In this document: in pieces, positions 1-4,700 of the stretch
Layout of the letters: every line of letters starts with the position of its first letter
Position numbering within the stretch: the first letter of the stretch is position 1
From: JBAXAB01 sp043718245
GTDB taxonomy: Bacteria > Patescibacteriota > Minisyncoccia > Phycocordibacterales > CAIZLB01
Length of the DNA stretch: 12,773 bases
Assembly: GCA_043718245.1 (NCBI GenBank)
Contig: JAYSWB010000043.1
Span: forward strand, 1-12,773
Reading direction: 5' to 3'
Position numbers and translations under genes: made by a program
Notes under the pieces: model-generated
Databases searched by the model: none
Told to the model about the DNA's origin: nothing
Seen by the model: the letters and a program-made list of their open reading frames with translations, nothing else

Positions 1-93
1 CTCGAATACTACAACAGCAAACGACTACATCTCGGCATCAAACTGAAAACCCCAATGCAATTACTAGCAAAGTGCGTCCAAGGTGTTGACTAG
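1..93 (+). CDS. C-terminal end of an integrase-core (DDE) transposase, cut by window start
   Basis: Frame 1 is open from the first base to TAG at 91-93 and reads LEYYNSKRLHLGI...KTPMQLL. The pattern EYYNxxRLHLG followed by xTPxxxL is the hallmark C-terminus of the rve integrase core found in IS481/IS3-type transposases. It lies just after the catalytic Glu helix. Only 30 residues are visible, so the family (IS481 or IS3) and whether the gene is intact cannot be decided. The reading frame ends naturally with no sign of decay. The element's right end should lie between 94 and about 130. No terminal inverted repeat can be recognised without the left end. Confidence 0.8.
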   Translation, partial: LEYYNSKRLHLGIKLKTPMQLLAKCVQGVD

Positions 94-130
94 ATTACGT
101 GCTAAGTTTTAGTATTTTACCTTAATATAA

Positions 131-166
131 TTAAAACAAAAACCCCACCGGTATTACCCGGCGGGG
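131..166 (-). terminator. Rho-independent terminator of the HAD gene
   Basis: On the minus strand the sequence forms a stem CCCC-CCGG / CCGG-GGGG (143-151 with 158-166, one internal A/C mismatch, six-base loop). It is followed by a T-rich run (TTTTTGTTTTAA, 131-142). It lies 26 bp past the stop codon of the minus-strand gene at 192-653, as expected for its intrinsic terminator. Confidence 0.85.
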
Positions 167-191
167 ATGAGTTTGTTGACCGATTTCTCGG

Positions 192-653
192 TTACTTGCG
201 CAGTGTGGCGATCAGTGTCGGCGAGTCGATCAGTAGATCGAGTGCATCGTTAATCGATGTGACGACGATGTCAGAATTGAGAAGAGTCTTGATGTGAACT
301 CCCTCAGCTTGAAGTGTCACGATTCGAAGCTTAACAATCTTCATCAATTCAAGATCGATTAATCCGTTGCCGATCGAGACACAGGTTTTTGGATCGAGTT
401 TCCTTGCCTGATTGCGTTTTTCAATTCCGCTTTCAGCGAGAACCCAATCGATACCGAGCGACTTTGCGATTTGGTCTGCATTGCCGCGTGTGTTGCCAGT
501 AAAGAACAGGACATGATATCCAAGTCCTTTAAGGGCAGAGAGTCTTTTCTTGACCCCTTTGACGATTTTACCCTTAACTGTCAGGGTGCCGTTGAGGTCT
601 AGAATGAGGGTTTTCAGCTCGAGGCTGCCGATATTTGGTACTTTGTATATCAT
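192..653 (-). CDS. HAD-superfamily protein of the soluble P-type-ATPase-like family (COG4087)
   Basis: The 153-residue protein covers a complete compact HAD fold. Motif I is LDLNGTLT with nucleophile Asp19; the usual second Asp is Asn21, as in the DxNGT variant. Motif II is FFTGNT (about 50-55). Motif III is the Lys in the ESGIEK/KLDPK stretch. Motif IV is SIGNGLIDLELM, with GN instead of GD. The C-terminus (SDIVVTSINDALDLL...PTLIATLR) matches the conserved ending I know for COG4087, a stand-alone version of the P-type ATPase P-domain without membrane or actuator parts. It is probably a cytoplasmic phosphatase or phosphoryl-transfer protein with unknown substrate. The gene is divergent from the one at 707, with only 53 bp between starts. 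No Shine-Dalgarno is seen (CCCCC precedes the ATG). The family assignment is firm; the activity is not. Confidence 0.85.
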   Translation of the reverse strand: MIYKVPNIGSLELKTLILDLNGTLTVKGKIVKGVKKRLSALKGLGYHVLFFTGNTRGNADQIAKSLGIDWVLAESGIEKRNQARKLDPKTCVSIGNGLIDLELMKIVKLRIVTLQAEGVHIKTLLNSDIVVTSINDALDLLIDSPTLIATLRK

Positions 654-706
654 GGGGGAATAATACTATATTGTCGCTTTTTGGCTATATTTGGTAAGCT
701 TACATT

Positions 707-1195
707 ATGAAAAACCTCACAATAACAATCCTTGTAGTCATTGTAATAATCCTAATCGGATGTATTGGCTATATTAATACAGCAAAGAGCAATACGAACA
801 AAGAACAACCGGTTCAAACTACCATTACACAAGAAGAAATTCCTTCAGCAGATGAAAATGCTACTGGTATAATAACTTCTGCATATACAAAAAACGGAAA
901 GAATTATATTGATATAGATTACATCACCTTAAGACACGAATCCGGCGACATGCCATGGGGGAGTATAGTAAATATCAATCCAAGAATCAGGACTTTTGAA
1001 GTTTCTACTGATGTATATATTCATCTTCAAAATAGAGAAGTTAACGGTATTTTGTCTACGGGTAGCTATGTTATTGATTTTCCAGAATTTAAACAAATTT
1101 TTGTTACAAAAGATGATTTTAGGAAAAGCGGTCTATGGAATATTGCAATTAAGAATGGGGTAGTAGTTCGAATCGAAGAAAATTTTAGGTCGTAA
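707..1195 (+). CDS. Membrane-anchored or lipoprotein, uncharacterised
   Basis: The protein has 162 residues. Residues 4-18 are strongly hydrophobic (ITILVVIVIILIG). They end in LIGC with Cys19, a fair lipobox, so it may be a lipoprotein or carry a simple N-terminal anchor. A polar Thr/Glu/Asn linker (about 26-52) follows. The extracytoplasmic domain contains ATGIITSAYTKNGKNYIDIDYI, then NPRIRTFEVS, and ends WNIAIKNGVVVRIEENFRS. I recall proteins of this layout (repeated xGxIxSxxxxxGxxYxDIDY, NPRIRTFxVS, WxIxIxNGVVxxIxExY) as common in Patescibacteria, without an assigned function. A TATATT at 686-691 is a possible -10. The gene abuts the relic at 1203 with a 7-nt gap, so the two were probably one transcription unit. 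Confidence 0.7.
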   Translation: MKNLTITILVVIVIILIGCIGYINTAKSNTNKEQPVQTTITQEEIPSADENATGIITSAYTKNGKNYIDIDYITLRHESGDMPWGSIVNINPRIRTFEVSTDVYIHLQNREVNGILSTGSYVIDFPEFKQIFVTKDDFRKSGLWNIAIKNGVVVRIEENFRS

Positions 1196-1202
1196 TATAA
1201 AT

Positions 1203-1346
1203 ATGAAAAAAATACTATTCTACCCTATAACCTTCAACCCTCCACATCTTGGCCACGCGTCAGCCGTTAAAGTAGCCGTCAGTAAAATTAATTTCGATGA
1301 AGTTTGGATTATGCTTTGCGGAAAGAGAATACACATCCTTTCTTGA
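1203..1346 (+). pseudogene. Remnant of a nucleotidyltransferase (NadD/cytidylyltransferase-like), N-terminal part only
   Basis: From the ATG at 1203 the frame reads MKKILFYPITFNPPHLGHAS... then FDEVWIMLCGKRIH and stops at TGA 1344-1346, giving 47 residues. TFNPPHLGH is the (G)xFxPxHxGH nucleotide-binding signature of the HUP-fold nucleotidyltransferases. FDEVWIMxxGKR is the next conserved strand of NadD-like members. The family needs about 180-200 residues, so over two thirds is missing. The usual Gly before the Thr/Ser-Phe is Ile here, and Leu stands where Pro is usual in WIMP. A +1 shift near 1333 would continue as TSFLDSKF and stop again at once, which supports decay by indels. Activity is very unlikely. 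Confidence 0.75.
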
Positions 1347-1496
1347 CTCTAAGTTTCCCTAAAGCGGTGAGGAGTTAGCCTCGATCCCTGCTGTACACCG
1401 TAGACAAAGATTATGTCTTCCAAGCCTGGAAGTATGCTCCTGAGATCCTAGACGGAACTGTACTACAGGAGTATTAAATGTAAAGACTCTTCTTGT
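1347..1496 (+). other. Degraded intergenic stretch with a short unassigned coding remnant
   Basis: Between the nucleotidyltransferase relic and the next promoter there is no intact gene. One plus-strand frame is open for about 32 codons and reads LLYTVDKDYVFQAWKYAPE...LQEY before TAA (ending about 1476). It has protein-like composition but no start and no family that I recognise. It may be the C-terminal scrap of the same or another deleted gene. I see no RNA gene, terminator or repeat here. Confidence 0.4.
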
Positions 1497-1526
1497 TTGT
1501 GTAGGTACGATAAAATCTGCTAAAAT
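1497..1526 (+). promoter_or_regulatory. Candidate promoter giving a leaderless mRNA for the MBL-fold gene
   Basis: TTGTGT (1497-1502), an 18-nt spacer, then TAAAAT (1521-1526). The initiation codon begins at 1533, 7 nt after the -10 box, where transcription itself should start. There is no Shine-Dalgarno. Confidence 0.5.
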
Positions 1527-1532
1527 ATAGAT

Positions 1533-2171
1533 ATGAAAATCACCAAACTCGGCCACTGCTGTTTACTCCTCGAATTCAAAGACGTACGCATTTTAACTGA
1601 CCCTGGAATCTACACCACCGATGTTCACTCCAAACTTAAAAAAATTGATTTCGTTTTCATCACCCACGAACACTCGGACCACTACCATCTCGACTCTCTA
1701 AAAATCATCATCGAAAAAAATCCTGAAGTTTTAATTTATACAAATACTAGCGTTAGTGAAATTTTGACTCGTGAAGGAATTTACCACCACTTGATAAAAG
1801 ACGGATCAGAAGTGTTAATTGATGATGGCCGTATTTCAGTCAAAGGTATTGGTACTAGTCATGCCATGATGCATAAATCTATACCCCTATCTGAAAATAC
1901 TGGTTTTCTTTTTGATGATATGCTTTTCCTACCAGGTGATGCGCTCACAGATCCAAAACAGCCGATTGATATATTGGCGCTTCCAGTTGCTGGTCCGTGG
2001 ATCAAGATTTCTGAAGCGATTGATTATGCTTTAGAGATAAAACCAAGAGTTTGCTTTCCGATTCACGATGCGGTCCGGTTTGGAAGTAATCACCGATTGC
2101 CAAGTCAGATTTTGCCCGAGAATGGAATTGGATTTGTGGTAATGGAGGAAGGGGATAAGCATGAGTTTTAG
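1533..2171 (+). CDS. Metallo-beta-lactamase-fold hydrolase, UlaG-like (COG2220)
   Basis: The 212-residue cytoplasmic protein has the full metal-site set of the MBL fold. These are THEHSDH (His45, His47, Asp49, His50), His110 in GTSHAMMH, PGDALT with bridging Asp136, and His178 in FPIHDAV. The N-terminus MKITKLGHCCLLLEF...ILTDPG is typical of the UlaG-like branch (LxWxGHxxxxI..DP), which includes L-ascorbate-6-phosphate lactonase and many hydrolases of unknown substrate. The LPVAGPW stretch before the last helix is also characteristic. The start at 1533 fits the promoter spacing and the conserved first strand. The gene stands alone, between a decayed region and a repeat cluster. The fold and metal site are certain; the substrate is not predictable. 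Confidence 0.88.
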   Translation: MKITKLGHCCLLLEFKDVRILTDPGIYTTDVHSKLKKIDFVFITHEHSDHYHLDSLKIIIEKNPEVLIYTNTSVSEILTREGIYHHLIKDGSEVLIDDGRISVKGIGTSHAMMHKSIPLSENTGFLFDDMLFLPGDALTDPKQPIDILALPVAGPWIKISEAIDYALEIKPRVCFPIHDAVRFGSNHRLPSQILPENGIGFVVMEEGDKHEF

Positions 2172-2182
2172 ATTTTAGAAGT

Positions 2183-2199
2183 GGCGGTCCTGAACCGCC
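2183..2199 (+). terminator. Small GC hairpin after the MBL-fold gene, possible weak terminator
   Basis: GGCGGT (2183-2188) pairs with ACCGCC (2194-2199) around a 5-nt loop, 11 bp past the stop codon. The following sequence (CGTTGACAATTATTTT) has only a delayed T-run. The 3' half of the stem overlaps the left arm of the palindromic repeat starting at 2196, so the two structures exclude each other. Confidence 0.4.
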
Positions 2200-2264
2200 C
2201 GTTGACAATTATTTTAAAAAACTCTATGAAAACAGGGTTACACGCCAATAATTGTCAATGGGCG
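2196..2264. repeat. Palindromic repeat element, copy 1 (looped form)
   Basis: The left arm CGCCCGTTGACAATTAT (2196-2212) and right arm ATAATTGTCAATGGGCG (2248-2264) are complementary over 17 positions, with one G/T change that still pairs as G-U in RNA. They enclose a 35-nt loop. The arms match those of the perfect palindrome at 9431-9462 (15 of 17 on the left). The right arm is followed by AGTTGG, as in copy 2. The left arm contains TTGACA, with TATGAA 17 nt further on (2225-2230), so it could act as a promoter reading to the right. Confidence 0.75.
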
Positions 2265-2289
2265 AGTTGGAATGCATAGGTCTAAGTAA

Positions 2290-2377
2290 CCCATTGTTAA
2301 TTAATTTGAAAGCCTGAAGAAAACTTCACATTGAATATTTATGAATTTTCGTACTTAATTGACAATGGGCGAGTTGG
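2290..2377. repeat. Palindromic repeat element, copy 2 (looped, more diverged)
   Basis: CCCATTGTTAATTAA (2290-2304) is complementary to TTAATTGACAATGGG (2355-2369) at 14 of 15 positions, and the exception can form a G-U pair. The loop is 50 nt. The right arm continues CGAGTTGG (2370-2377), identical to the continuation of copy 1 at 2263-2270. The two elements sit head to tail 25 bp apart in the otherwise empty 264-bp gap before the aquaporin operon. An in-frame upstream extension of the aquaporin frame reads through this repeat and is not taken as coding. Confidence 0.65.
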
Positions 2378-2400
2378 ACCCACCCCTTGGAAACCCCACT

Positions 2401-2429
2401 TTGCCCTCCACTCCTCAATATCGTATAAT
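2401..2429 (+). promoter_or_regulatory. Promoter of the aquaporin-msrB operon
   Basis: TTGCCC (2401-2406), a 17-nt spacer, then a perfect TATAAT (2424-2429). The ATG is at 2436, 6 nt after the -10 box, so the transcript would be leaderless. This fixes the aquaporin start at 2436 rather than an in-frame ATG at 2331. Confidence 0.65.
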
Positions 2430-2435
2430 AAACCC

Positions 2436-3032
2436 ATGAAAACGCATTTAAAAAAATATTTCGCAGAACTTCTCGGAACATTTTCATTATCATTGGCAGT
2501 AGTCGTTGCGGTACACGCAGGAGGGCCTATCTCAGTACCGTTGGTTGCGGGGCTAACACTCGGATTGTTTGTATATTCTTTGGGCCATATCAGCGGTGCT
2601 CACTTTAACCCAGCGGTGACTCTCGGCGCATGGACTATAGGAAAAGTTCGCCACCACGACGCGATTGGATATTTAATCGCACAATTTATAGGAGCCGCAC
2701 TTGCGATGATGCTTGCTGTAAATTCAGGTGCAGGTATTAACTTAATCGTCGCTAACACTGGCGCGATTGCTCTTGCGGAAATTATCGGAGCGTTCTTCTT
2801 CACTTTTGGAATCGCAGCAGTACTTTATGGAAAGACTCCTGCACAAATGAGCGGACTTACAATTGGCGCTTCACTTACACTAGGTGTTGTAGTTGCGTCA
2901 GCACTTGGATCAAACGGAATTTTAAACCCAGCCGTTGCACTTGCTCTCGGATCATTTAACTTGATGTACCTTGTTGGTCCAATTGTCGGAGCTGTCCTTG
3001 GAATGAATGTTTACCGAATCTTCACAGAATAA
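2436..3032 (+). CDS. Aquaporin / MIP-family channel
   Basis: The 198-residue integral membrane protein has the duplicated MIP fold of six membrane helices and two half-helices. The first signature is SGAHFNPAVTLG with NPA at 58-60. The second is GILNPAVAL with NPA at 164-166. Glu11 in AELLGTF and Glu115 in AEIIGAFFFTF are the conserved helix-1 and helix-4 glutamates. It should conduct water or small neutral solutes across the cytoplasmic membrane. The residue after the second NPA is Val167, where most aquaporins have the selectivity-filter Arg, so the pore may be wider or have a different selectivity. The length is short for the family (usually 220-280), mainly through short loops. It is the first gene of an operon; its stop overlaps the next start by one base (TAATG). 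Confidence 0.9.
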   Translation: MKTHLKKYFAELLGTFSLSLAVVVAVHAGGPISVPLVAGLTLGLFVYSLGHISGAHFNPAVTLGAWTIGKVRHHDAIGYLIAQFIGAALAMMLAVNSGAGINLIVANTGAIALAEIIGAFFFTFGIAAVLYGKTPAQMSGLTIGASLTLGVVVASALGSNGILNPAVALALGSFNLMYLVGPIVGAVLGMNVYRIFTE

Positions 3033-3601
3033 TGAAAAAAAATATCCTTATCATCACCGCACATCCGAGCTCGCTCGGGTTCACACATAAGATTGCCGAG
3101 GCTTATAAAGCAGGTAGTATTGATGCAGGAAACACTGTTGAAGTTCTAGATTTGTACAAAACAGATTTAAAACAAGACTTTCTAAATTTTGAAAATCCTC
3201 ACGACATAGGTAATCCGAACACGGTTCGAGACATAATGAAGAAAAAAATTACTGATTCTAATGAATTGGTCTTCGTTCATCCGATGTGGTGGGTAGGTCC
3301 GCCGGCAATTATGAAGAACTGGCTAGATAATAACTTCACAAGTGGATTTGCTTTCAAATATGAAAATGGCAAGCCGAAAGGGCTATTAAAGGGCCGTACC
3401 GCAAGGGTTTTCATCACTTGTGACGGACCTATGTGGTTGTATTGGTTAATTGCAAAACCATTCTGGACTGTTTGGAACTTCGGTATTCTTGGCTTTTGCG
3501 GTTTAAAAGCTAAAGGTATTACAGTCTTGTCTCAAAAATTCAAGCGAACAGATGCAGAGAAGGAGGCGTTTCTTGATAAAGTTAAACATCTGGCAAAATA
3601 A
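3032..3601 (+). CDS. Flavodoxin-fold NAD(P)H dehydrogenase (quinone), KefF/NQO1/MdaB-like (COG2249)
   Basis: The protein has 189 residues. The start ILIITAHPSSLGFTHKIA is strand 1 plus the flavin phosphate loop of this family. LVFVHPMWWVGPPAIMKNWLDNNFTSGFAFKYE is its most conserved block and contacts the flavin ring. PKGLLKGRTARVFITC is the next strand. Family members are soluble FAD or FMN enzymes that reduce quinones or act as ancillary subunits of K+ efflux systems. No Kef transporter is seen here. It overlaps the aquaporin stop by 1 nt and its own TAA overlaps the msrB ATG by 1 nt, so translation is coupled across the operon. Preference for FMN or FAD and for NADH or NADPH cannot be read from the sequence. 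Confidence 0.85.
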   Translation: MKKNILIITAHPSSLGFTHKIAEAYKAGSIDAGNTVEVLDLYKTDLKQDFLNFENPHDIGNPNTVRDIMKKKITDSNELVFVHPMWWVGPPAIMKNWLDNNFTSGFAFKYENGKPKGLLKGRTARVFITCDGPMWLYWLIAKPFWTVWNFGILGFCGLKAKGITVLSQKFKRTDAEKEAFLDKVKHLAK

Positions 3602-3984
3602 TGGATGATGAGACACTAAAAAATAAAAATCCAGAACTTTATCATGTCGCTCGCGAGAGGGGAACCGAAGCACCTTTCACTGGAAAATTTGTACACACAA
3701 AAGAAAATGGCACTTATAATTGTGCAGTGTGCGGAAACCCACTTTTCTCTTCCGCTACAAAATTCGACTCGGGAACAGGTTGGCCAAGTTTTGACGATGC
3801 ACTTCCAAATGCTGTAAAGCAGATTGTAGATGACAGTCACGGTATGCACCGTGTCGAGGTGGTCTGCTCAAAATGTGAATCGCATCTAGGGCACGTTTTC
3901 GAAGATGGTCCAACAAAAACTGGAAAAAGATTTTGCTTGAATTCGGTCTGTTTAGCTTTAGATAAGAATGAAGAAAAAAACTAA
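3601..3984 (+). CDS. msrB: Peptide-methionine (R)-S-oxide reductase MsrB
   Basis: The 127-residue single-domain MsrB reduces methionine-R-sulfoxide in proteins. The structural zinc site is complete: C41-A-V-C44 and C89-S-K-C92. FDSGTGWPSF (55-64), HRVEVVCSKC, SHLGHVFEDGP and GKRFCLNS carry the active site. The catalytic Cys is Cys112. The position used by many MsrBs for the resolving Cys (SGCGWPSF) is Thr59. An unusual Cys117 lies five residues after the catalytic one (NSVCLAL where NSASL or NSVAL is common), so recycling chemistry may differ. The zinc ligands and all conserved motifs indicate an active enzyme. It is embedded in the operon: the start overlaps the upstream stop, and the 3' end overlaps the next gene by 17 nt. 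Confidence 0.95.
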   Translation: MDDETLKNKNPELYHVARERGTEAPFTGKFVHTKENGTYNCAVCGNPLFSSATKFDSGTGWPSFDDALPNAVKQIVDDSHGMHRVEVVCSKCESHLGHVFEDGPTKTGKRFCLNSVCLALDKNEEKN

Positions 3985-4501
3985 GATATTTTTGGTATTT
4001 TTGGTGGGAGCAGTTCTTGTTTTTGATGTTTATTATTACTTTTTTTACACAAAAGTTGTACCTACAATTAACAAAGTTGGTGATATCAGGAAAGTTTCTA
4101 CTACTTATGCAACTTTTCTCCCTAAAATTAACCTTTTTATAAACGATAACCAATTTTTAGTCGAAGTCGCACAAACAAATTCTGAAAAATCTCTTGGATT
4201 AAGCGGTAGGGAAGGTCTAAACACCAATGCTGGGATGCTTTTTATCTTTTCAAAGCCATCAAAGCAGTATTTTTGGATGAAAGACATGAAATTTCCGATT
4301 GATATTGTCTGGATTGATGAAAACAAAAAAATTGTAGGATACTTTGAGAATGCAAAACCAGAGGATTACCCTGAAGTGTACCCGTCGCCACAAAATGTTC
4401 CGTATGTTCTCGAAATTTCCTCTGGTGCCGTGCAAAAAAGTAACCTAAAAGTCGGCGACACTGTAATTTTCGACCTTTTCAACTCAGAAGACAAAATCTA
4501 G
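3968..4501 (+). CDS. Membrane-anchored DUF192 protein (COG1430)
   Basis: The protein has 177 residues with one N-terminal membrane segment (about 7-27, IFLVFLVGAVLVFDVYYYFF) after a Lys-rich start. The bulk is therefore outside the cytoplasmic membrane. The DUF192 domain (about 57-170) shows its standard blocks: VEVAQTNSEKSLGLSGRE, GMLFIFSKP, YFWMKDMKFPIDIVWIDENKKIV and VPYVLEISSG...VGDTVIF. The function of the family is not established. The start at 3968 lies 17 nt inside msrB, with no Shine-Dalgarno, which fits translational coupling. An alternative start inside the domain is not credible. It is the last gene of the operon; no clear intrinsic terminator follows. Confidence 0.9.
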   Translation: MKKKTKIFLVFLVGAVLVFDVYYYFFYTKVVPTINKVGDIRKVSTTYATFLPKINLFINDNQFLVEVAQTNSEKSLGLSGREGLNTNAGMLFIFSKPSKQYFWMKDMKFPIDIVWIDENKKIVGYFENAKPEDYPEVYPSPQNVPYVLEISSGAVQKSNLKVGDTVIFDLFNSEDKI

Positions 4502-4700
4502 TTTTAGTGTTCTTAAATTTGTCTCAAAAATACCCTTAAATTTTGTTCAAGAATAATGTGATTTTTCATCACCTTATTTACATTCAGTACAATGTGTTTT
4601 CAGCTATCAAATTTTCGAGTTATCCACTCAAAAAAGCTCGTAAAAAAGGTATACTTTACTCAAAGAAATTAATAGAAAAAACACTTAATCAATAGAACAA
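4502..4700 (+). promoter_or_regulatory. Leader and probable promoter region of nrdAB
   Basis: This is a non-coding, AT-rich gap of 199 bp. TATACT at 4650-4655 is a good -10 candidate, 45 nt before the nrdA ATG, but there is no convincing -35 at 16-18 nt. Two small dyads precede it: GTGAT/ATCAC (4558-4562 with 4568-4572) and GAGT/ACTC (4617-4620 with 4626-4629). I looked for paired NrdR-type boxes and could not support any. No Shine-Dalgarno precedes nrdA. Confidence 0.4.

Noticed and set aside
1359..1556. Minus-strand 65-codon frame
   Set aside because: No start context or family; it overlaps the promoter and start of the MBL-fold gene.
2331..2435. N-terminal extension of the aquaporin from an ATG at 2331
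   Set aside because: It runs through the palindromic repeat and the TATAAT promoter and adds residues absent from the MIP fold. The start at 2436 begins at the conserved first helix.
4502..4700. NrdR boxes or a riboswitch ahead of nrdA
   Set aside because: No pair of 16-bp NrdR-type palindromes and no recognisable aptamer; only two 4-5 bp dyads.
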